This document shows, in pieces, positions 53,101 to 64,000 of a stretch of DNA of 64,000 nucleotides. The DNA comes from Glossina fuscipes (taxonomy: Eukaryota > Arthropoda > Insecta > Diptera > Glossinidae). Position 1 is the stretch's first letter, and every line of letters begins with the position of its first letter. The stretch is from NCBI RefSeq assembly GCF_014805625.2, contig NW_023998433.1:1225753-1289752 (forward strand), in the 5' to 3' direction. The notes beneath the pieces are model-generated. The model saw nothing but the letters and a program-made list of their open reading frames with translations. It had not been told where the DNA came from and ran no database searches. The translations under genes and the position numbers were made by a program.

Positions 53101-56100
53101 GTTGGATCCAAAGGTCCAGCTGGCGGTGGCGGTTTCATGTAAGCTGCTGGGAAACCTGGTCCATAAGGTCCGTAACCATATGGAGAATTAAATGGGTTAT
53201 GATGATGCGGTGAATAAAACATTGAAGGATGCAAAAGCGGGTGAGGATAAGGAGACTGAGCTGGATGCACGCCTATCTGGGGTATGCCTGCTCCTGCTGG
53301 AATTAAAGGTAGTGGCAAAGGCATTTGGGGGTGACGTATTACTGGTGGAGAAGCCCCCGGTCGTAAGTGTGGTGGCGGAGACGTTCCAAGACCTCTCTGC
53401 CCAGCTTGTGGCCCGTACATTTTACTTAAAGGACTTGCCATTAAAGCTGAAGTACTTGATACAGGCGGCGGCGTCATGTGAGGGGATTGTTGCCGTAACA
53501 ATGCATGACGATCTCTTTCTGCCGCGGCAGCTGCGGCTGAAAGGGCAGAAGATGAGGGATGATGGCTCAACGGCGACTGCGGCACAGGATGTAGTGGGCT
53601 TTGCCTACTTAGGCTACTTGCACTTGACGCTGGAGAAACCGAACGATGAACAACACCTGCAGATGAAGTCAAACTACCTGGTGTGCCGGAATTATTACCA
53701 CCAGTTGACGATCCTCCAAGCCCTCCACCTGGTGCACCACCAATGGAATTTGTTTGTACGCTTGGACTAGCACGACTAAAAGCGGACGACGGAACAGTAT
53801 TAGTTGTTAAGGTATTCGAAGCGGATGAGGAAGAGTTTGATGCGTGCGGAGGCATTGAACCACTTGCTGATGAGACCGCTGAATGCGACTGGGGCAAGTG
53901 CGAGGATGGTGGTGTTCGGCGATTGAGTCCTGATTCTTGGAGATTGTTTAGTGTGGGAGGTCCTGCTAGTAACGCGATCGGGCCAGCGCCTGGTCCCAAA
54001 GCAGCCAGAGAATGAGAAAGCATGTGATGACCTGGATGACCTGGTGGCAAATGCGCTAAATGCGGATGAATAGGTAATGGATGACCAATTAATCCATGTG
54101 GAGGATTACCAGCTAAACCAGGTAAAGGTGAAGTTCGATGGGAATGTGGTGACTGTTGAGGTGGAGCTGAAGAAGACTGAGATGCTGCAGATTCCCTTAA
54201 TTGAGAAGATGATGGTATACCCGGTCCCGAACTCCGGTCGTCGTGTATTCCCCTGGATGGTTGTTGAGCTGGAGAAGGAGTTCTTGCAGTACCAGTTTGT
54301 GGTTGTTGTGGTTGTTGTGAAAGCCCATGTGCCTGCATAGGTGGAGGTGGTCCGTTTCGTAAATCATGACTTTGTAAAGATAATGGTATCGGGGCGTGAG
54401 AATGTATACCTGCGCCAGGTGGTAATTCCGGATGTGGCCTGTGTATTTGATGCAAATGACTTGGGGGTAAATGTTGGGGATGTATTCCAGAGGCCATTGT
54501 TATTGGCCCCGGTGGTGCACAACTCGCCGTGGATGTCAAGGGCAAAGTCGATGGAACTGATGTGGACCCAAGATGGAGAAGGCCACTCTGTGGCGTACTA
54601 TTAGACGAAGGTGGAGGTGTTGGATGCATTGGAGTTTGCGGAACCTGACTTACAGCTGAATTGGGTTGCATACTGGAACTTTGGCTGAGATGGGCTGGAT
54701 GTGGTGGTAGACCGCCATGTGGCGAAACCAAGTTTTGTGGATGCATTCCAGGCGGCAGTCCACCACTAGCTGGAGAGGGCATATGAGGCGACGGATGCGG
54801 AGACTGAAATTGCTGCTGAGATAGAGGTTGAGAGCTGCTGTTACTGCTCTGGCTATCTTGTCCCGGCGTTGAACGCGAGGAAGCATCAATGGGACTTTCA
54901 GAAGGAGTATATTTCAAACTACCTTCACTGCCAACGTAGGGTGATGATTTTATAAGATTTTCGCCATATGGCGACGGCTTTAAACCGCTACCTAGATCAT
55001 TCAAGGTTCCTTGCGGGGCAGAGTATTTGAGATCGGAACCATATTTACTAGTTAAAGGGTCGCCGTACTTAATCATAAGCCCCGCTGCTGACTCGAAAGG
55101 AGTTCGCGTCATTGTATGTTGAACTTCATGCTGATAGTGCGCTTTTGGCACCGCAATACCTGGCGGAGGTGTACTTCCCGGTAGCAGACCTATTGATCCA
55201 GTATTAGATGATTGTTGATCCGATAATCCACTGCCATACTTGTGTGTTGAATTTTCGCTAAGTGCAGAAGTGTTAGTTTGTGGAGTTCCTAAGCCCCCTG
55301 GCGCATAGCTACCCTTAAGATCCGGAATTTTCAAAGGATCATTTACATAAGGCTTGTTGCTTGATGGTAAAGGATGAGTAGATAAATCGCTTGGAAATTT
55401 ACCACCTTGTTGCTCTATCATATATTTCATGTCATATTTACCAGCCGCGGCAACTGCAGCTGCTGCCTGTACTTCTTGACTATATTTCATTGAATCTAGA
55501 GATGGTGGATATTTTAAGTCTTGAGAAGCGAATTTACTAGGCTCGTATTTAATTTCGCCATATTTTACATCCAAGTCACTGGTATATTTATGTGACGAAA
55601 CGGATACAGCAGGAGCACCTGTTATATTTCCGGAAGATATATCAGTTGTAGATGCATATGCGAGTGGACTTCCTTCGACAATATAGCCCGGAGGCGGACC
55701 AGAATGATGATGTTGCATGATTGAAGGTGGTTGGCTTTGGGTGGGTTCTTGATTTTCACGACTATCTGTTGCTAAGGACATCGAAACTTGATTGGCACTA
55801 GATGTGCTGTGTGATAGCCGCAAAACTGCAGCTTTACTATCTTCATTTTTAACCTCAATTTTCACTTTGAGGTCTTGAGGTTCATTACTATTTTGATTAC
55901 AGGTGGCATCCATTGAATCATCCATCGGTTCTTTTTTTATAAACACATCGTCTGGCATTACATTTGCCGAAGGAGGAATTTGAAGTGTTTCTTGCTTCAT
56001 GTTAGCAATCTTCTTTAACATTTCTTGTTCTTTTGGTAAATCGCAATCCTTCATCTCTATCTTTTCTGATTCCTTGCGATCCACCGAAGCATTCAAGGCC

Positions 56101-57696
56101 TGAACAGTGGCTATTGTGGGTATTTTAAGGGGAAGCGAGCCTGCTATTGGTTGAGCTACGATAGCCGGCTTTTCTTCTTTGGTTCTTGAGTCTTTCAGAC
56201 AATCGCTTCCCACTACTGGTATTACAGTTGGGGCTTGAATGTTGGTCTCTTCATCATCATTTTTGATCTTCTCTTTTGTATCAGAATCGGTGATTTTCTT
56301 GGAAGTAGGCTCACAAATTTTATCACTTTTGAACGTTTCAAGATCATGGTTGCCGCTGCTGTCTTCTTTACTAGACGAACTCTCCTTACTGTCTTTAGAC
56401 TGTTGTTCCCCTGTGTCTGTTATGTTCGATTCACCATCGTCCATTGCTGAGTCGGATCGACTGTCAGAGTTCATACTCTCCGTAGAGCTTTCGGTGCGCT
56501 TACGTTTATCTTTAGTCGTTGAAACTGTAGTAGTGTCATCTCCTATATCAGTAATCTCACCGCTCGTGGAGACATCGGTGTCAATGCGCTTCCTTTTACT
56601 AGGTGTCTCTTGACGACCAGTCTTGCGTTTACTTGCTACATTTTCAGTAGAGTGCGGTTTTGTGGGCGTCTTGGGACTTTCAGCCGGCGTTACATTATCC
56701 GGCGTTTCTGTGCCACGTTTAGGTCTTTTACCATTTGCCGTAACTTGTGGTTGAGTAACCTGTGTCTGATCACACTTAGATGTGGTCGTGGCACTATTTT
56801 GTGGTTTGTTTCTCGTCCTCATCCTAGATGGTGATTCATCCCTCTTGTGAGTCAAACTTGAGTCACTGTCGCACTCGCTGACGTCGTCCTCGGTTAGAGA
56901 ACTATTCTCCTCCTTGGAAGCAACAGGCGAAGCGCTATTCGTCTCTGAAGTCGCCGTAGTCGCCACCGTCGTCGTGGCCGTCGCAACAGATTGAGGTTCA
57001 GGCGTATCCTCCTTCTTGGGAGGTGTATTGCTTGCTCGTGTAACACGATTGCGCCGCAAAGCACTTTGACGTCGTCGGCGATGAGGTCGGTTGTTATTGG
57101 CACCCGGCGTTTTCTTCCACAAATAATAAAACTCTACTAGCTCGGGAGTTTCTTTGTGCGGTAGTAAATCTTTGTGTATTCTAAAGAAGTTTTTTCCAAA
57201 TTGACGAAGACCTTTAATAAATTTCTTCGTTTCGTCTTCAGTCCATTTCTTATCAATACCTTTTGAAACGGGACACTTTACAAGTGTCTGTAAGGCTTTA
57301 CCTGGATCGTAGCCAGAATCATGTAACTAATTTTAAAGAAAGTTTATTGTTATTGTCACATAGCACTATTAATTGAAAATAACATACAACATCAAGTGCG
57401 TTAATGGTAGTATCATCACGACTAGCAGCTAAACAACCATCTTCTAATCCTCCATCACACATTCCTGAAATATCGACGCAATTATATGATATCATTAAAA
57501 AAAAAAAAAAAGAAGAAACAGACCAGCAAACCAGCTTACCTTGAAATGCAGCCATAGAACGAGCTGCGCGTAAAAACATTAACAAATCGCAATCTGTTAC
57601 AATGCCGGGACTCCATCTTGATTCTTCTAATTCACGCTCATCGGTTTCCTTGTCAACAGGAAAGCTTGAAATTGGATTATAATCGGGCAACTTTGC
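44099..57696 (-). CDS. Gug: Atrophin / Grunge transcriptional co-repressor (13 coding exons, 5' end missing)
   Basis: Nuclear co-repressor of the Atrophin/RERE family, which works with nuclear receptors and histone-modifying enzymes in developmental patterning. Exons: 57696-57540, 57464-57388, 57326-52637, 52556-52433, 52369-52225, 52164-52004, 50750-50694, 49471-49388, 49325-49205, 48354-48249, 47361-47267, 47216-47164, 44114-44099. All junctions are GT-AG and phase-consistent; the sum is 5886 nt, 1961 residues plus TAA. Order from the first residue seen (AKLPDYNP): ELM2 (about 1-95), SANT (about 100-150, [20 protein letters not shown]), a basic nuclear-targeting stretch (RPHRRRRQ), acidic/Ser/Thr and K/R-rich tracts, a KY-motif region, Pro/Ser/His/Gln-rich sequence, then the Atrophin C-terminus ([33 protein letters not shown], the His-rich [14 protein letters not shown], ending RQRPR). 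Length is close to fly Atrophin. The exon carrying the start codon is not identified; an in-frame ATG at 57732 (MIVSYH) could start a short isoform. Confidence 0.95.
44831..45451 (+). repeat. Dispersed repeat family A, best copy, with inverted ends
   Basis: It starts TTTTATACCCACCACCG and ends CGGTGATGAGTATAAAA, imperfect inverted repeats of 17 bases with 15 matching. It contains TTTATATGGCGTATTCGTTG, an ACAGACGGACATGCTTAAAT block and an ATATATACTTTATAAC block. It sits in the last intron of Gug. A 128-codon minus-strand frame over it is an artefact of the repeat. Confidence 0.7.
45452..47160 (-). other. Last intron of Gug, no further feature
   Basis: AT-rich intron sequence between the exon ending at 47,164 and the terminal micro-exon. 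I see no additional exon or RNA gene in it. Confidence 0.5.
49019..49145. repeat. TATATACATA-type microsatellite in a Gug intron
   Basis: Interrupted repeats of TATATACATA, TATGTATA and related units just downstream (on the gene strand) of the exon ending at 49,205. Confidence 0.75.
49900..50392 (+). repeat. Dispersed repeat family A, intronic copy
   Basis: It has GGGGCCGGTTTTTTCTATTT, CGTTGTACTTTACACGTAAC, AATTTGATGCTGATCAGAAA and a TACACTTTATGGGGTCTCTG block, and ends CCGGTGATGAGTATTAAAA. It lies in the Gug intron between the exons at 49.4 and 50.7 kb. Confidence 0.65.
50890..51570 (+). repeat. Dispersed repeat family A, second intronic copy
   Basis: It starts TTGCATACCCGCCGCCATG and ends AGTGGTGGGTATCAAAA, with a GGACAGACATGGCTTAATCA block and AATATATATACTTTATACGG inside. 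It lies in the Gug intron between the exons at 50.7 and 52.0 kb. The inverted ends are again visible. Confidence 0.65.
52004..52556 (-). other. Gug: Gug exons of the conserved Atrophin core and polyglutamine
   Basis: Exons 52556-52433, 52369-52225 and 52164-52004 are separated by two introns of about 60 bases. They encode [18 protein letters not shown], the conserved [19 protein letters not shown], a charged [12 protein letters not shown] helix, then about 12 glutamines followed by an Ala/Gln run, and [18 protein letters not shown]. The glutamine run begins exactly at the splice acceptor (TTTCAG followed by CAACAG). Confidence 0.9.
52637..57326 (-). other. Gug: Gug large exon (SANT domain plus low-complexity region)
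   Basis: One 4690-nt exon (acceptor AAAATTAG, donor ACGT|GTAGGT) starts with [13 protein letters not shown], the end of ELM2, and runs through SANT into more than 1300 residues of low complexity. That region includes Thr/Ala/Ser and Lys/Arg tracts (about 57.06-56.3 kb), acidic Ser-rich sequence, about a dozen KY dipeptides (55.6-54.9 kb), Pro/His/Ser-rich sequence and a Gln/His tract near 52,920-53,000. Open frames on the opposite strand here are shadows of this exon. The 3' splice choice is set by the join [16 protein letters not shown], which matches fly Atrophin. Confidence 0.93.
57388..57696 (-). other. Gug: Gug exons encoding the ELM2 domain
   Basis: Two coding exons, 57696-57540 and 57464-57388, are separated by a 75-base intron (donor GTAAGC, acceptor TTTCAG). 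They read AKLPDYNP...[20 protein letters not shown] and then [17 protein letters not shown], the ELM2 segment that recruits histone deacetylase complexes in this family. The upstream acceptor CACACAAAAG|GC is inferred from the RERE-like boundary just before AKLPD. It lacks a strong pyrimidine tract, so read-through from the ATG at 57732 remains possible. Confidence 0.85.
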
Positions 57697-57732
57697 CTTT
57701 TGTGTGTGCGTAAAGTGATAAGATACAATCAT

Positions 57733-60720
57733 GGTGAATAAAAATGAGAATTAGTGATAATTATTACGATGAATGATGATGAATTGATAGCGCATATGCT
57801 TTCACACGTTATTATGCATATTATATTATCTGTTTGCATATGCACACGCACCAGCATTACGACAATATAGAAAGCAATAATAATTTATAGTTAATGAAGT
57901 GTTAGCTTGATGTTAATGAAATGAGATGTTAGAGGACAAGGAACCGCTATTAAACTTTTTTGATCGAAATGTGTAATATTTTTACGTATGTTAGTAAACA
58001 TACCGGCCGCTACAATAAGTACGTACATATGAAACATTCAAGGGATGGAAAATAAAACTAATCACTTATTAAACCAATATACGCGTTAAATTTAGAAATA
58101 AATTACAAACTTAAAATCTACTTTTCGAGGCATTTATTAAACAATCTTTTATTAAATTATAATCATATAAATGACTTTACGCTTTTAAAAATACATATAT
58201 TTTTAATCAGCTTGCGATTTTTAGTGAAATTTTTTGCATTTCTTGTTCTACTATGAGAGCATTATATAAGTGATAAACAATCAGAAAAAATTAAAACGTT
58301 ATGACTTATATTTAATAGACCTGGAGAAAAATTTATTACGAAATAAGTTTCGACGGTCGGGCCCAATAAAGTGTCAAATAAACCTTGGTTACTTGCTCTT
58401 ATGCATATTTATATTATATGCAATTGTGCTAATTTATGCTAATTTTTTAATAGTACACGTCTGCCTTCTGATTCCAATGCAAGGAGTATTTTTATGCATT
58501 TACAAACATGCGACAATATATATTTTCATATTCCTGCATTTCAAAGTTTGTATATTATTTATCTAAAATTAATGTGTACCTTACTCTATATAAATTTTCA
58601 TTTTATTGAAAGTAATTGCGTATCTTAAATCTGTGATACTCTGAACAAGAGTTATAATGTTGTTACTATAAACAAGGTCGAAAGGAAAAGTATTGACCAT
58701 CGTCAGGAGCTCTAATTTTTGCATGCCTACGCGTGTGGAAGAAAACGTTAATTTCTATTAAACCATTTCGACGATGTACTATGATTATAGATCGATCCAA
58801 CTTATGTTCTACGAATTCCCATAGAATATTCACTAAATTTATTTCGTCAAACTGCTTTGGCTGAATTGAAGAGCCCACACGAAACCAAAATACATGTCTC
58901 ACTAGAAAATTTCGTTTGCACTTTTTTTTATATATACCAATCACTGAAGGATGGCGGTAAACTCATTTTGTCATAATATTTGCAACGGCCGAAAGGGAGA
59001 TTTAGAGAAATTTAATTGACTTATTTTTTTTTGTGTTTCGCTAATTCTTAAGTTACAGTGGAAAGAGCATTCATCGTATATTGTATAAATTCCTTATTGC
59101 AAAAATGAAAACAGATCTTACCAAAAATAAATGCATATTGTATGTAAGTAAATTCATGTAAAACTTCTACAACTTTTTCAATACTAATCTATTAATAACA
59201 ACTTACAAAATAAACTTTATTCTACTACATTGGGTATTGGTAAAAAGAATGGTAGCGACTCTACAAGATTCGACGCCACCCAAAGTATATGTTCCTTACT
59301 TGTTTGTTTTTTTTTTTTTTGTTTTCTACGTGACCGATCTCAAGAAATGTTTGCCTGCGATATACTAAATGTTATGCCTTTACTGACCGCGCTCTCGCTA
59401 TAACTGCGATCACACATCAACCGTAATTAATGTACGGTCTAACATACTGAGAACTTAATTTGTCTTCCCCGACCTGATTGTCGCGCCTCTTAATTACTTG
59501 GCTAAGCGTCGGCCCCAATGACAATTTCGAGGATTTCAGGTGTTGAAAGGACTTTGCGCTTTTTCACACTAGGGAGGTGAGTATATATTGACTTAAGTCA
59601 AAGAAAGTTTGACTGTGTTCACCTTCCAATTAAGTTTGAATTGTAAAAATGTGTAAAGTTACGATAGGGCATTTAATTTTGCATGTGTATCATTGATGAT
59701 TTAGAAGAACTGAAAACGCCCAGAATGTGCAGACGAATTGAAGTCATCTCGAATGTACCGAAAATGTCGCAACATTCGTAACTTGGTATCCTTTAAAGAA
59801 GTTCCCGAACATGTTTTACATAAATATTTATCAGGGTCATCTGAGACTTGGACCCCAAATGCTTACTAAATATCTTACTAAATATCAATTTGAAATTTTC
59901 GGTTTGCTTATTTTGCTGTATAGCTTATCAGAATGTAAACGGGTTCCTTACAATTATGTTTCAAATTACAAGTTTGAACCGCTAAAGTAATTATAATAAT
60001 CTATAGATTCATCGTTCACGATAACGTAGAATGCAAATAAATTTGGAGTCAAAAAAGGAGTTATCGAAAGTAATTAAGGTTAAAAAAAATAAAATGAGTC
60101 CCTCTATTCCATGACAACTTGTATATCGAATAATATCAATTTGACATTTTAAAAAATCAACTTAGCAAAAACCCTTTACTTAGTTCCTAACATACATCTG
60201 CGTAGATTGCTCGCAATGGAATTGAACTTCTTGAAATTGTACCTTTTTACGTTCAGGCTAGTGTTATACTTAAGTTAGCGCCGAACCGGATCTAAAGCGT
60301 ATCAATTTCAATTGTCGAAAGAAAGTATGCTTATATTTGCGATAGATGTAATAAACATGTTTTGCGCAATATATGTTATACATATATATGTAATTATCTG
60401 ACATAATACGTGTTTATAAAGCGTTTGTCATATTCACAATGAAAAAAATTTTTTTTTTTTATATTTTGTTATTTACACAAATTACATCAAAGCATGCAAG
60501 TGATAATATCGACAATCATTTAATGAACGCAACGGGAATACATATAAAAAAACAACTCTTTTACAGATATTTGTGTTTGTATTAATAAACTGATCGTGAG
60601 CATGTTTAGATCGAACTGTCAGAGGACCCTTTGGGTCAAACTTTGTAAACTTTCAATTTCCTTTTCGATTTTTTGGTATTTTAATAATATTGCGGAAGAA
60701 TGAATCAAATTGACAGCGTG
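57733..60720 (-). other. Sequence 5' of the first Gug exon found; no gene recognised
   Basis: Upstream or first-intron sequence of Gug. A family A remnant in inverted orientation may lie around 58.68-58.98 kb (ATATACCAATCACTGAAGG). I looked for a short exon encoding the expected N-terminus ahead of AKLPD and did not find one with a proper donor. Confidence 0.4.
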
Positions 60721-60724
60721 ACAA

Positions 60725-61255
60725 TGGTCGAATCTCTTATATACCATATACATATGAACTTGATCTAAGAAAGAAGTTCAAATAATATAAAATAAAAATT
60801 AAATTTTCATAATTTATAAAATTGAGTGAGTGATACTGGATTTTTCCATTTTTTTCGTAAATACGGTACAATCCCTCATAGAATATAGAAAGAATTTTTT
60901 ACCGTTGCATCTGTTCCAGATTATGAGTACTGATGAGTACTGATTCAAAAACCAATTTTTTTTGTTTTTAACACTATCAGTTTACCTTATACTATGGCCA
61001 TATTGTTTGGTAGATTCGGATAATTGTCAATACAATAACTGCGTGTCCTGCGTGAATTTCCAATATTTTTGCCAAATTTGAAGCCGATACCTTAATTGTT
61101 GCGAACAAGAGTACATTTACCATAGGTCAAACAAACGAACGAACAGATTAACGGAGCGACAACTATGTTTTCATTCCTTTTAAGTACATATAGAGCATCT
61201 GTTGCAAACGTTTTGATAAAAAAAACAAGCAATACTTCTATACCTTATAATATTT
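60725..61255 (+). repeat. Dispersed repeat family A, degraded copy
   Basis: It contains TTGAGTGAGTGATACTGGAT, CCAATATTTTTGCCAAATTT, GAAGCCGATACCTTAATTGT and a CATCTGTTGCAAACGTTTTG block. Both ends are diverged. Confidence 0.5.
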
Positions 61256-61559
61256 GCTGAGCGTGGCCAATTTCTTCATTTCCTTCTTACTTTTTTTTAA
61301 TAGGTACATAAATTATAAAAATAATAAGAAGAAAATGGATCGTGAGTAATAGGGGACTTGAAAATGGACCAAAATTCTGAAAAAAATCCGCCGTATTTTA
61401 AAATACCACTGCGACCATTCGGTTATGACTTCGAAACCACGTGAAGAAATTCGTAGTGCGTTCGATCAAGTTGCTTTAACAAAATCAGCAAAATCTGCAA
61501 ATTATGCCATTAGAGACCACGCCACGCACTGGTCGAAACATTATAAAATTATAGATAAA

Positions 61560-62015
61560 ACACACACATTTCATCTCAGGAAATAGTTTTAAAACACTTG
61601 CAAAAAGTTGGCTAAAAAAAGCTCCATCTTTGGGTTCAACATAAATTGACAGTAAATCGAAAGCGAAATATAGGCGATTCGCTGTTGAAAAGAAAACAAA
61701 CCGAATTATTTTTGAGGAGACTGAAAATAACCATTAAATATGAGTCGCATATAAATATATTAAAAGGGTGGTAGTCCAAAATGGATGGATTTGCGAAAAC
61801 TTTGATCAAGCCCGAACTAATGCTACGTTTGTGGTTAGTAGCATTCTAAAGAAATCGTGCGCCAGGGGCTGCTCCAACCTGAACAAAGAAATGAATCTCT
61901 TTTTTACTGTCAACAGCTAATGGAATTAAATTGCGGTAAAGCGTCCACAATTAATCAATAGAAAAGGCGTCGCCCTCAAACGCGTCAATGCCAGGCGACA
62001 CAATTTTTGGTTGAG
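61560..62015 (+). mobile_element. Decayed mariner transposase fragment
   Basis: The plus strand reads, with frameshifts, VLKHLQKVG, KKLHLWVQHKLTV, DSLLKRKQTELFLRRL, LFYCQQLMELN and KRPQLINRKGVALKRVNARR. These match the order of mariner blocks (HLxKxGYxKKLDVWVPHEL, LLKRNEIEPFLKR, YCQQL, NRKGVVFHQDNARPH). The conserved DNARPH box has become VNARRH, and many stops interrupt the frame. Confidence 0.7.
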
Positions 62016-62929
62016 TGGAGAAAAATACTATAGTGGTAGCATATATTTGGCCCAATAACATTCACATAAAATTTAGGGTAATTCATTTTTTGGCCCGCAA
62101 TTTGTCGACCCTGCAAAACAGATCTGTCATCTGATCGGACATTTTAACATAGTAAAAACTTACGACGAAAATGCTGAAAGGTAGCTTTTCTGCACTACGA
62201 GCAGATTATGATCGACTTAATCGAGCATTAAAGATTCCAATAAAAACGTGTTCAAATTTTATTTGATGAAGCGCGTAAGGAAATAAAATTTCAAATATTT
62301 ATAAAATTAACTTTTAATTAACTTTCTGATTTATTTATATATTCGAGTTTATACCGAACAATACACGAAAGATCGACTCTAAATGTAAGCATTAACCAGA
62401 TGTACAAACCTAAAATACGAATTTGAGAAATTAGAGGATCCACAAACGCCTTGTGTAGAATAAGGATCGGACAAATGTAGAATTTTGTTAAGTTAAGCGC
62501 CCATAAGCGATGAACTGAAAAATGCGTTTGCATAGTATTGCGTTGCTCTGTTCAATATTTGGAAATTTCTGCCAATTAGAACGGGTATGCGGACAGTACT
62601 CATTTTTTATTTTGATTTGAAAGAAACTGTCGTTAAATCATACCAATTGTGTCGAGAATGTTATAGTGAAAATATAGATATTGCAAAGACGTCGAATCAC
62701 CGTAAAGGTAAGTTGTAGAATTGCAACACGACTCACGAACCCAAAAGCAATTCACAGAAAAGTGGGTGAGATGTTTTTCAAATCGTCAGGGAAAATTAGG
62801 AAAGTTTCAGAAGATCGATAGATGTACACTATAAAAGTTGAGCAAACGGAGTTGAGAAAGTAATTTTTCCATCAAATTGGATCAATTACTGGAAGTAAAA
62901 ATAGATTTATTTTGACAATCCTAAATGCA

Positions 62930-63226
62930 ACTGTCAAAAAACCCAATATAAAGTCACTTTTTTTCCATGGCAATGCTCCATTGTATGCGGCAAAGCTGAT
63001 TCGCGGCACGTGGAAAGTGTTAGCCCATGCCACTTACTCACCAGACATGATTCCTTTCGATTATCGCTTATTTGCCATCCATAGGTGACGTACTTATTGA
63101 CCGATGCTTTGATTCATATTAAGAAAATGTTTCGATGCATAGTTCGCGGCAAAAGGAGTGGATTTTTGCTCACATCGTGCGCACAATTTGCCCGAAAGAT
63201 GAGGAAAATGCACAATTAGCGATGGA

Positions 63227-63230
<4 letters not shown>
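62930..63230 (+). mobile_element. Decayed mariner transposase C-terminal fragment
   Basis: The plus strand reads FHGNAPLYAAKLIRGTWKVL and then AHATYSPDMIPFDYRLFA, followed by a degraded tail ending KDEENAQLAMEYF. This is the FHDNAxxH to SPDxxPxDYxLF region of mariner, including the third catalytic Asp. The second catalytic Asp (FHDNA) is Gly here. It is followed directly by a long T tract and appears to be a different subfamily from the fragment at 61.6 kb. Confidence 0.75.

Positions 63231-63267
<37 letters not shown>
63230..63267. repeat. Poly(T) tract, about 38 bases
   Basis: The longest homopolymer in the window, immediately after the mariner relic. It might be length-variable or an assembly-sensitive site. 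Confidence 0.9.
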
Positions 63268-63271
<4 letters not shown>

Positions 63272-64000
63272 ACTCACTTTTCTTCATAATTCTCCGGAAT
63301 TTGACGTATAGAGAAATCCTTGTTTTCCGCAATTCTGAAAACTCTTGCAGGTAGTTTGGTTAGTTCGCTGCCAATCTGCACTTTATCAATATTCATATTC
63401 ATATTCATATTGATTCGTATAAATATATTTAAAAGGGAAAACTAACAAAATGATTATTTTTGTAAAACCTCTAACTCAACAAGCAAGCATGGGAGAATTG
63501 CATTCAATTTGTATCAAATTTTTTCTATACACTACATCCTATCGCTAGCTTTTGTTGAAGTAAAAAACAAAGTTAAACAATAAATGACAAAATACATATG
63601 TAATGCATAATAAGATCATATTTTTTAAGTCATTTAATACGACGTTTAAACGTAAATGGGAGCACATGATAGGTAATCTCGCATAAACTAAAAACCATAC
63701 ACAACGGCTTTATCTTACATACCGTAGACATGTAAAATGTATGCGAACTCTTTATTGGATTTAGCTGATTTGTGAATATGACATGAAAAAACAAAAAATT
63801 TTTGCAATCGTACGCAGACAAAGAGAAATTATATTCATTTAAATTTTTTTAGTTTTCCTTGAACTTTTAATTTAAAGTGATGAAACGGAAGCGGAAGAAT
63901 TTGACATTAAATCAGTTGTTCTCGATCAAGTTTTTAGGTTATGACCTGATAATAAGCAAGCTCGTAGGTCGGTCTCATAAACATTTCCAAACTGCCCATG
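63268..64000. other. No recognised feature
   Basis: AT-rich sequence with a short ATTCAT repeat near 63,390-63,412 and no supported gene. Confidence 0.4.

Noticed and set aside
53192..54604. Several plus-strand open frames of 87-192 codons
   Set aside because: They lie opposite the large Gug exon. Their composition (runs of Leu, Trp, Val) is the complement of its Gln/Pro/Ser codons, and the minus-strand frame is clearly the real one.
1..64000. CRISPR arrays, bacterial operons, rRNA or tRNA genes
   Set aside because: No regularly spaced repeats, and no cloverleaf with A and B boxes or rRNA signature was recognised by eye. A tRNAscan-SE and Rfam search would be needed to exclude small RNAs fully.

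Overview
The window is AT-rich eukaryotic DNA, most likely from a fly and probably a tephritid or related acalyptrate. Both recognisable genes match Drosophila proteins closely. The rest is what a medium-large dipteran genome holds: long introns, decayed mariner and Jockey-like elements, short dispersed repeats and microsatellites. I see no operons, ribosome binding sites, CRISPR arrays or bacterial features.

Two genes are certain, both on the minus strand. (1) About 3.67-6.58 kb is a Rhodopsin 7 type opsin in four coding exons with phase-consistent splice sites. It gives 554 aa from the first ATG, or 502 aa from an internal ATG that starts a signal-peptide-like segment. The retinal lysine, the DRY motif, the disulfide cysteines and the TM2 lysine of UV-type insect opsins are all present. 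(2) About 44.1-57.7 kb is the Atrophin homologue (Grunge/Gug). Thirteen coding exons join without a phase break into 1961 residues plus a stop. They encode ELM2, SANT, a very long low-complexity region and the conserved Atrophin C-terminus. The most 5' coding part is not in the window or was not found. The last coding exon is only 16 nt (five residues and the stop) and lies 3 kb below the previous exon.

Layout. 0-2.7 kb: nothing recognised. 2.7-3.2 kb: mariner relic. 3.5-6.6 kb: Rh7. 6.9-44 kb: intergenic, with a broken Jockey-type element (8.7-10.2 kb), dispersed repeat families A, B and C, a very AT-rich block (26.9-28.5 kb), an unexplained open frame (32.7-33.4 kb) and an antisense reverse-transcriptase relic (39.5-39.9 kb). 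44-57.7 kb: Gug, whose introns contain family A copies. 57.7-64 kb: upstream or first intron of Gug, with two further mariner relics and a long T tract.

The two genes are not functionally linked. Rh7 is a light-sensing GPCR and Gug is a nuclear co-repressor. From memory, both are on chromosome arm 3L (Muller D) in Drosophila, so their proximity fits conserved element content. No clearly new biological system was found. The best candidate for something undescribed is the 220-codon open frame at 32,725-33,387.
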